Shown: piece after piece, positions 34,213-46,405 of the stretch
Layout of the letters: every line of letters begins with the position of its first letter
Numbering within the stretch: the first letter of the stretch is position 1
The notes under the pieces: model-generated
Told to the model about the DNA's origin: nothing
The model's database searches: none
Seen by the model: the letters and a program-made list of their open reading frames with translations, nothing else
Position numbers and translations under genes: made by a program
Assembly: GCA_037447655.1 (NCBI GenBank)
Contig: JBBHKE010002736.1
Coordinates: 38,432-102,431, forward strand
DNA length: 64,000 nucleotides
Direction of reading: 5' to 3'
Origin: Zygnema cylindricum
Taxonomy: Eukaryota > Streptophyta > Zygnematophyceae > Zygnematales > Zygnemataceae

Positions 34213-35081
34213 ATCGGTCCTCAGAGTAGGCAAATCACAAGAAGCTTATCTAGATAGTGCCGACTCCAAGTTTATATAAACCTAAATGATTGACCCATTG
34301 ACAATCAGAATCCCAATACAACTTCACCCTTGTGTAATAAAACTTTTTGTGTGCTAAGTTCCACCACAGAATGCAAAGTTAGAATATGAGTTTTGGACAC
34401 ATTCACCCACTTTGACTTTCGCTTATAAATGCAGCCACTTTGGCAGGCAAAAATTCTGACCGACTACACCCTTGTGTAGCCTGGACTCCCCTGAGTCCGC
34501 AGCAAATAGATTCACTGAATTTCCTTCCTTGAGCAGTTAGTTATAGCTGGTCAAAGATGACCTTTAAAGTTACACGCTCTCTTAGAGAGAGGTAGATAAA
34601 TATCACTACGTCTTGGTCTGCCTACTCACAACTATCTACTACTAAACCATTGTCCAATAGGAACACTATATAGCACAAAAAGGTACAATGGGCGATGTAC
34701 TTATTGTACGTCCATTGTACGACATGGTGTACAAGGTGACACCTCTCAAATCTGGAGCCATGTTTCCTCCTCCCATATTCTTCGGTATATACCTTTAAAA
34801 TCCGTCACGAGTATCGTTTTGGTAATGTCTTAATGGTTAAGGCGTCACCCTTCATCTATTGCGCTGTACCCATGTTCAAATCCGACCTAGGTCAACATTT
34901 TGGTCACCTGTCAGTTTTTCTGCCAGTCTGCCTACCTGTTTGCCTGTTTCTTTATGACTGTGGGAGCAGCCTTGGCTATCTCTGTCTTGTAGTGACTACG
35001 ACAAGTATGGATGACTTAGACAAGACCATCTGACAAACACATAGAATAAATTTAGACCTAGAAAATACACAAATTTTAACA
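34195..35081 (-). mobile_element. 5' LTR of pol-less copia copy 1
   Basis: Minus-strand LTR from TGTTAAAATTTGTG at 35081 to AGTTACA at 34195 (887 bp), followed by the primer-binding site GGTTATGGGCCCAC (34181-34194) and the gag start codon inside the LTR. Confidence 0.8.
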
Positions 35082-37124
35082 TAACGGTTCGCTGGTAACC
35101 GGGAGCCTTAACCATTAAGTCATAAATGAACAACAAATTTGACAAGTTTCACAAATACTTCATCAATGAAAAGACGGCTAATTCACACACATACTGACGA
35201 AGAGGCGCATGTGAAACAATTCATGCACAGACGCGAATCTGAACCGTGTAAATATATTTAATCGGACGGCCATCGTTGCACCCGCCACCCGGAATGAGCT
35301 TTTGGCGGCCTTTGGAGATAACGTGACGCGACGTCACGTGGCGCCACATTATTGGATACCGGAGAAGATGGGAGAAGGAACCATGGCTCTCAATTTGACA
35401 GGCGTCACCTTGAAGGCCATGTCGTACAATGGCGGTACAATTAAGGGGTGATGCTAACCATTAAGACGTTACAGAAACGATACACGTGACGGATTTTAAA
35501 GGTATATAAACATTAACGCGACGGCTAATTAATACCAGACTAACGAAGAGGAAATAATTCATGCACGTACGCAAATCTGAACCATGTAAAATATGTTTTG
35601 ATCAGATGGCCAAGATTGTAGCCGCCACCCGGAGTGAGCTTTTGGCGGCGTTCGGATATTGCGTCACACGGTGCCACGCGGCGCCGCATTATTTGATACC
35701 GGAGAAGTTGGGAGGAGGAAACATGGCTCCTGATTTGAGGGGTGTCACCTTGTAGACCATGTCGTACAATGGACGTACAATAAGTACATCCCCTATTGTA
35801 CCTTCTTGTACTATATAGTGTTCCTATTAGACTAGGGATTAGTAGTAGGTAGTCGTGAGTAGGCCGACCAAGACTTAGTGATATTTAGTAGTGTTGGGTA
35901 TCGGGTGAATTCATATCGCGATAATCTCAATATTCGATATATCGAATATTGATCGAGCAGGATTCTCGATATATCGTACCGAGACCAACATAAATTATAG
36001 CGATATATATCGCGATATATAGTATTTTTAAAATTTAAAATTTTTATTTTTTTATATAATATGTTATCTTAGCGAAAAAGTCAAATTGTCTAATACGCCA
36101 CGTACGCCGTGATTTTCGTTCCGTGACTTAAAGGTAGACGCCGCAAAATGTAACCGACAAAAAATACTAATTTTGAAATTCTAATGATGAATTATTTGGG
36201 GTATGGTTACACAAGGAGGTCTTTGTAATAGTACGGACAGGAAAATTTATGTATTACAGAGGCCTCGGGTACATCGCGTATCTTTTGTAAATAAGTTTTG
36301 CATACGTGTTTTGATATGAGTAGTTCCACGTAAGCTGACTACCAAATCTCAAAAATCATCGAATATTTGGAAACGTACCTTTTTCGTCTGGAAAATCGTA
36401 CTTGTGTATGACGTACGTTTACTTCACAAGTGTACCTCGTCAATGTACCTCAAAGATCTCCTTCACTCTGCAGACTTTCAAGAAAAAACCGTATTTCTTT
36501 CCGGCAAAGTTTTTACAGTCACTTTGTTCGAAGTCACGAGACTTTGAAAACCTGTGGGATTTTTTTTTTTTTTTTTAGCTTCGATATATCGACGATACGG
36601 TATATCGGCGATATAACACGTTAATTTGAAATTCGATATATTGAAGCGATATATCGATTATTGGGTACGTGAAAATCAATATATATCCAATATCGGCAAA
36701 CGGTCCTCGATACCCAACACTAATATTTAGGTACCTCTAGAGCTTGTAACTATAAAGGTCATCTTTAACCAGCCATAACTAACTGCTCAGGGGAGCAAAT
36801 TCAGTGATTTTTTTTGCTGCGGACTCAAGGGAGTCCAAGCTACACAGGAATGTAGTTGGTAAGAGTTTTTTCTTGCCAGGGTGGCTGCATATATTAAGGA
36901 AAGTCAAAGTGGGTGAATGTGTCCAAAACTCATATTCTAACTTTGCATTCTGTGGTGGAACCGAGCAAACAAAAAGTCTTATTTCATAAGGGTGAAGTTG
37001 TATTGGGGTTCTGATTGTCAAGGGGTCAATCATTTGGGTTTATATAAACTTGGTTTTGGCACTATCTAGATAAGCTTCTTGTGAGTTGCCTACTCTGAGG
37101 ACCTATGGAGGTCTTAGAGTTACA
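35082..37124 (+). mobile_element. Copia LTR, 5'-truncated and split by a hAT MITE
   Basis: 35082-35880 and 36731-37124 are one + LTR (ending AGAGTTACA) interrupted by the hAT MITE. Its start is missing. U3 contains a tandem duplication with a ~325-bp period (35199-35444 and 35525-35772; both carry GCCGCCACCCGGA and CATGTCGTACAATGG). The hairpin block lies at 36785-36860. Confidence 0.75.
35889..36722. mobile_element. hAT-type MITE (834 bp)
   Basis: Terminal inverted repeats TAGTGTTGGGTATCG at both ends, flanked by a perfect 8-bp target duplication ATATTTAG (35881-35888 and 36723-36730). Eight-bp duplications and TAGNGTTGG-like termini are typical of the hAT superfamily. Subterminal regions are rich in ATATCG/CGATAT palindromes. 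No transposase is encoded, so it is non-autonomous. Confidence 0.9.
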
Positions 37125-37296
37125 CGCAAGTCGCAGGTTCAAAGCTGGTCTTATACAACAATTTGGTAAATTGCTCTCGACTTGTCTGCCACCTTCTAAA
37201 TAAGGCGCCAACCATGGCGCGCCTTTGATCCTATCTCTCTCTTTTTAGAGTCTAACTAAAATAGAGAAGTGAACTATTAATTACCTATTTTCAACA
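37125..37296 (-). mobile_element. 3' LTR fragment of element D
   Basis: Minus-strand LTR starting TGTTGAAAATAGG at 37296 and truncated at 37125, where it abuts the end of a + LTR. It retains a tRNA-like B-box region (CGCAGGTTCAAAGC). Confidence 0.7.
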
Positions 37297-38787
37297 CTCC
37301 TTTTAATTCCTACTCACTTTTCAATTTTAATATACAGTTTTCTTTGCAATAAATCAACTTAGGGGAAGGCACTTGTTTTGTCATCATGTCTGCAATCATT
37401 TATTTATCAGTTTTATGAACCAGTTTAATGATTTAATTTTCAGCCTTCTCTTTGACAAATCTTAGTCTAATATCCACATGCTTAGCTTGAAGTGATGATT
37501 CGGATTAGCTGCAATAGAGATAGCAACTTGATTATCAAACATTTTGAGTTATAGACTTCATAAACCTAAGTTATTCAAGAAGAGATTTCACCCACATAAA
37601 TTTTTTGGTGGCATCACATGTTCCATGTATTCAGCCTCCATAGTGGATTGAGCAACTACTTTTTGTTGATTGCTACTCCAACAGCATGCACCAAATACAA
37701 TTTGGAACACATATCTAGTCGTACACCGTTTTAAAGGCACATCTCCATAACAGACATCACTCTAAATGGTGATGTCAGTGTGCTCCCCTTTTAAATGTAT
37801 CCACAATTCCCTTGTCTCTACAACATACCTCATTGCCCTTTTGGCTGCCTCCTAGTCTGTATTTCTAGGTCCATTTAGACTTTTGCTGAGGACTACTACA
37901 CCTGCAGCTATATCTGGTCGGGTACAGTTCATAAAATAAAATAAAATGCTTACAATCTACCGATAAGGGATATTTTCTATAAATCATTCTTTCTATCTCA
38001 TCTATCTCATCATTAATGGTCAATATTCCTCCCTCTTCACTCCCCTCAAACACTCTCTTCAAATCCATGGGAGTAGTACATCGGTTTGCTACATCGGTTT
38101 GCTTTCTTCATCTGAAAATTTTCTAGCATATTACCGATTGTTTCTTTATAAGTAAGTCTTATAAATCTATTCCCTCTATCTCTCTCTATCTCAATTCCCA
38201 AAATGTACTTTGGTACGCTAAGATCTTTCATGTCAAAACGGCTTCTAAGATCACGTTTTAGTTTGTTAATCTTATATAAAGAATTGCTTAAGACCAACAA
38301 ATAATCCACATAAATAGCAATAAATATCACTCCATTTTCGTCCTCAAAGAAATATATCGAGTTATCTAAACTAATTCTGATATAACCCAAACTGGTCAAA
38401 AATTCGTCCAACTTTATATTCCATTATCGCGGGGCTTGCTTAAGCGTATAGATGGATTTTATCAGTTTGCATACTTTGCTTTCTTCCCCCCTTTCCATGA
38501 ATCCTTCTGGTTGTCTCATGTAAATTTCTTCTTTAAACTCTCCGGGTAAGAAGGCGGTTTTAATATCCATCAGGTGTATTTCCATATCTTTTGCTGCGGC
38601 TAAACTTAAGAGGATTTTGAAAGAAGGATATATGACTACAGGTGCGAAGGTTTCTTCATATTCTATTCCCTCTTTCTGAGTATAACCTTTAGCAACCAAC
38701 CTAGCTTGTATCATTCAATAGTATTATCTGGATTTAGTTTAAGCTTAAAAACCCACTTACACCCAATTGGTTTTTGGTCCGGGGGAC
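37297..38787 (-). pseudogene. Element D: RT C-terminal part and RNase H
   Basis: Minus strand: RT at 38714-38424 (ARLVAKGYTQKEGIEYEETF, MDIKTAFLPGEFKEEIYMRQ) and 38411-38046 (FEDENGVIFIAIYVDYLLVL, RFDMKDLSVPKYILGIEIER), then RNase H debris to 37300. The catalytic box is YVDY instead of YVDD. The rest of the element lies at 49449-51925, beyond the inserted 38788-49448 block. Confidence 0.8.
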
Positions 38788-39042
38788 TATTCATATTTGA
38801 GTATTTTCTAGGTCTTTATTTAGGATAAGAAAATAGCAGAGGCAGTCTACTTTTGACTCCCTTCTCCAAGCCCCCACATTTGTTGTAGTCACTGAAGGCT
38901 AGAGAGGGAGCTAGAGCCATGGCTGCCTAAGCTCTCCAAAGAGACAAGAGTAGATAATGGTATGCTTACTAAAAAGGTACTTGACCGTCCCAGGATTTGA
39001 TCGTGGTACGTATCGTCTGTCACACAACCTGTAACCGTTAGT

Positions 39043-40110
39043 TGAAACTCTGAGACCTCCATAAAACCTCAGAGTGGACAGTTTCCAAGAAGCCTCTAGG
39101 ATAACCCTGACACCTTTCTGTTTCAGCAAGAATAAATGCCACTTTGGTTAACAAAAACTTTGACCACCTTCCCCTGTGTGAAGTCAAGACTCCCTTGAGT
39201 CGATAGCAAAAAGAATCTCTGTATTTGCTCCCCTGAGCAGTAAGTTATGGAGGGTCAAAGTTGACCTTTAGTACAGAAGCTCTCAGGGAGAGAGGGTCCT
39301 ATCTACCAATTTTTTCTAAGTCCTATATCCCTCACAAACTCTATCTTCTGATGTACGGAACCAATTATATTACATTTCCGTACACAAAAGTACAGCTGCC
39401 GATGTACTTTATGTACGGAAACTGTACGACATGGCCTAAAAGTCGACACATGTCATATGCGAGTTTTGTCACGTAATCCCTGGGGATGCCGCGATCCAAC
39501 GCTATTTTGCCACGTGTCATCCGATGTGGCGATGACCACAAACTGCCGTGATTCTCTTTTGCCATCTCGGCTTTCTTTCGGGCCGTCTGATTGAATGCAG
39601 ATTTCAATCGTAGCCGTCATAAGTACATGTGCGGTATTTGTTTCGTTAAAGAACTAAATGCGCGGTACAAGTTTTTTATACATACCGTAATTTGTACTTT
39701 TACATAACTGGATCTATATATCTCGTAAACAGTTGCAGTTAAATGAATTATCCTACGTAATAAGAAATAAAGAAATATCAAACCCTATATCATTTAACAT
39801 TAGTCTTAGACCTAACGGTTAAAATAACCGGCTATCGGCTATCTAACATTCCGCATGTACCTGGAACAAATCTTGGTTTAGACATCTACCCTTTTAGTAA
39901 ATAAACTTATCGGTAAATAAAAACTAATCTATTTCCCGTAAACCTCTAGATAGCCTAGGCAGCCATGGCTCTAGCTTCCACTCCAATTTCCCAGGGACTG
40001 CGACAAGTGTGGGAGTTAGAGAGAGAAGTTAGAGATAAACTGCCTCGGCTTCTTTCTGTATTTTAATTTAGACCTAGAAAATACTTAAAAATGAACCATC
40101 AATTTCTACA
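39043..40110 (-). mobile_element. 3' LTR of element C
   Basis: 1068 bp; minus strand starts TGTAGAAATTGATGG and ends GAGTTTCA. The family-A LTRs share this start. Confidence 0.85.
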
Positions 40111-41684
40111 CTCTCCTTATTTTCTAGCCAATCTTCAATTTTAGACCATACTTCTCTCGTTAAAAATTAGCTTAGGGGAAGGCACAGGTTTGGTCATCAT
40201 ATCTGTTACCATCTCGCTATCTGTTCGGTACTCTAAACTGATTATTTTGTTTTCTACTTTCTCTCTAACAAAGCTGAGTCTAATGTCCATGTGTTTGGCT
40301 TTAAAATGATGTTTAGGATTGGCAAAAATAGCGATCGCTGCCTAATTATCACAAAAAAAATTCTGCACACCACTCTTAAGGTGACCAAGCTCACCAAGCA
40401 AAGACTTGACCCACATCAATTCTTTTACATCACAGTAAGAGGCCATATACTTAGCCTCCATGGTGGACTAAGCAATAACCTTTTGTTGTTTGCTACTCCA
40501 ACAGCAAGCCCCATCAACCACATGTAATACATATCCAGAAGTACATCTCCTCATTGGTGCATCACCATAACTGGCATCACTCCAAGTAGTGATGTCAATA
40601 TTCTCCCCACCCAAATGCAACCATAGATCCATAGTTCCTATCAAATATCTAAGGACTCTCTTAGCTCCCTCATAGTCCTTCTTAGTGGGAGCATTTAAAC
40701 TTCTACTCATCACTCCTACAGCTGCAGCTAAATCCGGCTGGGTACAATTCATAAAATAGATTTGCCTTCCCATTATTTGCCTGTAAGGAATAGTCTGCAT
40801 GAACGTCTATTTTTCATGAAATAATTCCTCGTCTAAGACTATGACTCCTTCTTCCTCACTCCCCTTATTTCCCTTCTTCAACTCCATTGGAGTTGTACAA
40901 CTATTAGCTTTATCCATCTGAAATTTTTCAAGCATGTTCCTTATTGCTTCTTTTTGAGCCAATCTTATAATCTTTCTTTCTCAGTCTCTTTATTCTTGAA
41001 TTCCCAAAATATTTTTTGCTTCCCCCATATCCTTCATTTCAAATCTCCCCTTAAGATCGGTTTTCAGTTTTTTTATTTTTTCCATTGATTTACTTAAAAC
41101 AAGCAAATCATCAAATAAATTGCAATAAATATAACACCTTCTTCATCTTCAAAAACATAGATTAAGTGATCTGAGTTGATCCGGATATATCCCAGACCGG
41201 TAAAAAACTCATCAAGCTTCTTATTCCACTGTCGAGGTGCCTGTTTAAAACCATAAAGAGATTTAATCAGCCGGCATACCTTACTCTCATCTCATTCCTC
41301 CACAAATCCTTCGCGTTGTTGCATGAAAATCTCCTCTCCTAATTCTCCATGCAAAAAAGTTGTCTTGATGTCCATCTGGTGCACCTCCATGTCTTCTGCT
41401 GCTGCCAGAGTGAGAAGTATGCGGACGGAGGGAAATATGAGGATCAGGGCAAAGGTTTCCTCGTAGTCAATTCCCTCTTATTGTGTAAATCTCTTTGCTA
41501 CTAATCGGGCCTTATAACACTCTATTGTGTTATCTGGGTTCAGCTTTAATTTGAAAATCCACTTACAACCGATTAGTTTTCGGTTAGGTGGACAATCCAC
41601 CACCTCCCTAGTATCGGCTGCCATAATTGAGGCCATCTCCTCATTGATGGCTGTCTTCCACCGATTTCTTTCTTGGCTAATCAT
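40111..41684 (-). pseudogene. Element C reverse transcriptase and RNase H
   Basis: RT begins near 41684 (RNRWKTAINEEMASIMAADT, GCKWIFKLKLNPDNTIECYK) and continues through several frame breaks. At the catalytic box (about 41110-41135) two bases are missing, so FIAIYVDDLL becomes a frameshift. RNase H 40800-40468 (GRQIYFMNCTQPDLAAAVGV, TWSDASYGDAPMRRCTSGYV, WSSKQQKVIA) and 40450-40130 are otherwise well conserved. Confidence 0.85.
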
Positions 41685-42934
41685 CGCCTCTCCATATGTT
41701 TGAGGTTCATCTTGATGAGATAGTTATGTAACCTTGTTATGAACCTGTTTTTCTTGCAATCTTTTGCTACTTCTCCTTCCCCCCTCAAAAACTGTGGCCG
41801 GAATAGATGGTTCTCGTGGTTTCTTTCGAACAATCTCGGCTTCTCCCTTGTCCCTTGATTCCGAATCAGTTTCCACCACGTCTTCCGCTTCGGGAGAGTT
41901 GTCACTGGAGTTTCCGTAGCCGAGTTCTTTTCGGTTTGATTTGTACCTACAAAAATGTCATATTCTCTAAAACCTGGATAGTTAGGAAGTTCAAAGTCAT
42001 CGGAATTTTCTGACTCAAATCTGATTTTTACTGACTTTGTATATTTGAAGGGATCCACAGACTTTTGTTCGTCCATAACTACTAGATGCTTTACAAAGAT
42101 TATATCTTCCCTTTTTAGATCATAAACTCTATATCCTTTAACATCCTCATCATATCCTAATAAGTATCCCGGTTTTTCTTTAGGATCTAGCTTCCAATTA
42201 GACCGATCTGTATCTAGACTGAATATTTGATTGCCGAAAACCTTTAAGTGAGATATGTCTGGTTTCAGGCCTGCCCATCTCTCATAAGGTGTTTGATCTT
42301 CTATAGCTGAAGTAAGAAATCTATTTTTGAGGTAATTAGCCCAGTTCATTGCTTCGGCCCAAAACCTTTTTCCTATCTTCTTGTCCGACAACATACTTCT
42401 AGCACTTTCACTTAGTGTCCTATTTAATCTTTCATCTACCCCATTCTCTTCTGGGTTTTCTGGAACTGTCTTTTGGTGTTGGACTCCATCTTCCCTCTAA
42501 AAATCCTCAAACTGGTTAGAAGTATACTCTCCACCATTGTCACTCCTTACTCTCTTGATTGGAGTTTCATAGAGTTTTTCGCTCCATGCTTTATATTGTC
42601 TAAAACAATCCTGAGCTTCGGACTTGTTTTTCAAAAAATACACTCGGGAATACCGAGACCAATCATCAGTGATAGACATCATAAATCTCTTCTCCCCCGC
42701 TGAGGGAAATTTAGCCGGTCCCCAAATATCTGTTTGTACTAGATCTAGAATTTTTTCTCCCTTATAAGTGGCTGATTTGGGAAAAGGTAATGTGTGTGCT
42801 TTACCTAAAGCACTTCCACTATAATCACTTATATTATCACTCTCACTGAACTGAATCCCTTCCACCACTCCTATCTTTTTCATCTCTTTTAACTTATCTA
42901 GATTCACATGCCTAAGCCTCTTATGCCACATCAT
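41685..42934 (-). pseudogene. Element C integrase
   Basis: 42934-42497: N-terminal zinc region with the His pair kept (MMWHKRLRHVN) but the CxxC changed to YSGS; core aspartates in LVQTDIWGPAKF and VRSDNGGEYTSNQF; stop before the catalytic Glu region. 42394-41681: C-terminal part (RFWAEAMNWANYLKNRF, KVFGNQIFSLDTDR, KPGYLLGYDEDVKGYRVYDL) and the acidic linker to RT. Confidence 0.85.
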
Positions 42935-42964
42935 AATATCATGAACACCATTATAATAAAGTTT

Positions 42965-43330
42965 CTATGTTTCATTACTTAAAATCAGCCTAAACATCCC
43001 TTGGCTACCTTTTTCAGCAATGAAATAGACCTCTCCCTCAAAATTAGCAGTAAAGACTCCTTCCCTAGTGCTTGTAAAAAAACCCTTATCATCTAATACT
43101 GATGTGAAGATGAGGTTTTTGTTCAGCTCCGGAATAAACAATACATCGAAGAATGTAACTATGGATGTCTTTCCTTCTACTAACACTTTCTGATCTACCG
43201 ATCCTACAATTGTAATAGTGACTATCCTCCCATCTCCGTACTCTATCTCTACGGTGGGAATCTTTCTTATCTTAGTGAACAGGTGTTTATCCTTACACAT
43301 GTGCATGGAGGCACCTGAATCTACAATCTA
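42965..43330 (-). pseudogene. Element C protease
   Basis: Retroviral-type aspartic protease. A stop precedes the catalytic DSGA, which is intact (DSGASMHMCKDKHLFTK), followed by IRKIPTVEIEYGDGRIVTIT and GEVYFIAEKGSQGMFRLILS. A stop at the end separates it from integrase. Confidence 0.8.
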
Positions 43331-44459
43331 GCCTGCTTCACCTTTCAATCCACCATAAGCAAATTTCTGCCTTTGTGGAATTTCAACCTCGTTTTTTGCC
43401 TCCAACTCCTCATCTAATAGGAGCTTGTCGTCCTCGTCATCGGATTCCGCCTCATGTACTTGTGTCACAAGGGCCTTTTTCTTTCCTCTCGAGGTACCAT
43501 CGGTGTGCCCCTCCTTTAACCGAAACTCGGTTAGCTTAGTGCACACTGCCATATAGTGCCCTGGTTTCTTTCAAAAATGACATAAACCTTTGGGAGCCCT
43601 TGGTCCGAACTCGTCGGTCTGATTTTTCTGCACCCTCCCCCCATAGTTTCCGACCGGTCTCCGGGAATCCTTATTCCTCCAATCGGTCCCGGCTGCCAAG
43701 GCTTGACCACTCTTTCCTCCCTTTCAGATCTATATTGTATTCTCCCGAACAAGAATCATTCCTACCATTGAGTTCCCTATCCACCTTCAGTCCGGCAAGT
43801 CCTGCACACGGTTGACTTTGTTCTCGAACTCATCGGGTAACTTCATCATAAAACAGTTAACCTTTTTTTTTTCACTAAAGTCTTTTCCAGCACTCTTTAG
43901 CTCCATGAAATATGTAGCAAGCTTATTGCGAAAATCGAACATCTTCCCCCTTTTGTATACATACTCTATCAGCCAACTGTTGTTGCTGAATCGTACCACT
44001 TTGGTACATCTCTATGAGAGCCATCTTAAGATCCGATGACCTTTCTACCTGCAAATGAGGACATGGAAGCCCTTGATTAAGATGGCGGAGGATGAAGTGT
44101 TTTGCCGCCATATTGTTGAAGTCCCAGGTATCATCCTCGTTCCTTGGAATAGGTGACATGAATGCCGAACCAGTTGCTATTGGTGAGGTCGTCTCCTTCT
44201 CCGTTGCTTTGTCCACCACCTCTCTTTCCTTTGTCTCCTCCGTTGAAGATGGATCTATTTCTCTTGTGAATTTGCTTCCTCCAAACCTTGGAGGAACTCC
44301 AACACTTGATGGACGCCCCACTCGTCCACTAACTATCCCCCAAAACCTTTTCTCGCATAGAGCTCCTATCATCATACTTTCCCAGTATATGAAGCTAGTT
44401 CTATTAAAGATGGGTACCCTAGAGGGTGGGCCCTTAACTTGAAACAATGAAACCTCCAT
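43331..44459 (-). pseudogene. Element C gag
   Basis: Starts in the 5' LTR (MEVSLFQVKGPPSRVPIFN, where QVKGPP is the translated primer-binding site). Gag core FNNMAAKHFILRHLNQGLP and QSGTIQQQQLAD; frameshift near 43990; FDFRNKLATYFMELKSAGKD; then a zinc knuckle near 43550-43590 in which the second Cys codon is TGA. Acidic tail ends in VEIPQRQKFAYGGLK. Confidence 0.8.
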
Positions 44460-45488
44460 AAGTCCTCAGAGTGGACAGCTTCTAAAAAGCCTCTAGGATA
44501 ACCCTGACCCTTTTGTGTTTCAGCAAGAATAACTGCCACCCTGGTAGACAAAAACTTTGACCACCTTCACTTTTGTGAAGGCAAGACTCCCGTGAGTCGA
44601 TAGCAAAAAGAATCTCTAAATTTTCTCCCCTGAGCAGTAATTTATAGAGGGTCAAAGTTTACCTTTTCTACAGAAGCTCTCCGGGAGAGAGGGTCATATC
44701 TACCAATTTTTTCTAAGTTCTATCTCTCCCACAAACTCTATCTACTGATGTACGGAACTAATCATATTACATTTCCGTACACAAAAGTACAGCTGCCGGT
44801 GTACTTTTTGTACGGAAATTGTACAATATGGCCTAAAAGTCGACACATGTTATATCTGGGTTCGGTCTCGTAATCCTTGGGGATGCCGCGATCCAACGTA
44901 ATTTTGCCACGTGTCATCCGATGTGGCGATGACCACAAACTGCCGAGATTCTCTTCCGCCATCTCGGCTTTCTTTTGGGCCGCCCGATTTAATGCAGATT
45001 TCAATCGTAGCCGTCATAAATACATGTGCGGTATTTGTTTAGTTAAAGAAATAAATGCGCGGTACTAGTTTCTTATACATACTGTAATCCGTACTTTTAC
45101 ATAATTGGATCTATGTATCCCGTAAACACTTACAGTTAAATGAGTTATCCAACTTAATAATAAATAAATAAATATCAAACCCTATATCATTTAACATTAG
45201 TCTTAGACTTAACGGTTAGGACTACCGCCTAACGACTATCTAACATTCCGCAGGTACGAGGATTAAATCCTGGTTCCGACATCTTCCCTTTTAGTAAATA
45301 AATTTATCGGTAAATATAAACTAATATATTTCTCGTAAACCTCTGGATAGCCTAGGTAGCCATGGCTCTAGCTTTCACTCCAACTTCACAGTGACTGCGG
45401 CAAGTGTGGGAGTTAGAGAGAGAAGTTAGAGATAGACTGCCTCGACTTCTATCTGTATTTTAATTTAGACCTAAGATCAATTTATACA
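44440..45488 (-). mobile_element. 5' LTR of element C
   Basis: 1049 bp; matches the 3' LTR at 39043-40110 with a ~20-bp deletion near its start. It ends just before the degenerate primer-binding site at 44427-44439. Confidence 0.85.
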
Positions 45489-46405
45489 TTACCTTTATCC
45501 GTTTAGTCTAGGACTAGTGCTAGGACATATATGGTTTGATTATTATATAAACATGTACGCATAGACGAATTCATTTAACGGCGCGAATATATTCGTAGTA
45601 TATAGATATAGTTTAGAGTAGTATAGTTTACCGTACTTCGCGAAACTAATACCGCGCATTTGTTTCGAGGCCGAAACAAATACCGCGCACATATTTTTCG
45701 ATGGGGAGAATTGAATGTTGGATATAATCGACGGCCGTGGTGCGGAATGGCCGCCTTGGCGTTTACTGACAGTGCCACTCCAGATGACACGTGGAAACGC
45801 GCTGGAGGATTGCGGAATCTTTGGAACGCAAGAAAACAAGTTTCATGTGGCACTTGTCACGTGTATGGTCATGTCGTACAGTTGACGTACAAAAAGTACT
45901 TCGGCGCCTGTACTTATCTGTACGGTACAATTCTGTGATTGGCGCCGTATTTCAGTAGAAGGGGTTCATATAGGGGTTTTAGGACTTATAATTATTTTGG
46001 TAGGTAGCAGCCTCTCCAAGAAAGCACATTGTATAAAAGGCAAACTTTGGCCAACCATAATAATCAATTCAGTTGACCATTTTCAGTGATTCTTTTTGCT
46101 GCAGACTCAAGGGAGTCTAAGCTACACAGGAATATAGTCGGTCAGAATTTTTTCTTGCATGGGTGGCTGTATTTCTAAGGGAAAATCAAAGTGGTTGAAT
46201 GTGTCCAAATCTCCCATTCTAACTTTGCAATCTGTGGTGGAACTGAGCACACAAAAAGTCTTATTTCATAGGGGTGAAGCTGTTATGGGGTTTTGATTGT
46301 TAAGGGGTCAATCATTTGGGTTTATATAAAATCGGAGTCCGCACTATCTTGATTACCTTTTTTGATCTGCGAATTCTGTGTGGCAATGGAGCCCATAGAA
46401 TTTCA
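45489..46405 (+). mobile_element. 5' LTR of pol-less copy 2, right part
   Basis: Continues the LTR begun at 38788-39042. It ends AGAATTTCA directly before GGTTATGGGCCACC, a primer-binding site with one base deleted. Together the parts match the 1177-bp 3' LTR at 48272-49448. Confidence 0.85.

Larger units (their letters stand above)
39043..45488 (-). mobile_element. Copia element C, nearly complete
   Basis: About 6.4 kb with both LTRs (5' 44440-45488; 3' 39043-40110, minus orientation), primer-binding site, gag, protease, integrase, RT and RNase H in copia order. It is inserted in the 5' LTR of copy 2. Flanks TTAGT (left) and TTACC (right) are consistent with a decayed 5-bp target duplication when compared with the uninterrupted LTR at 48500. 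Frameshifts and stops make it non-functional. Confidence 0.88.
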
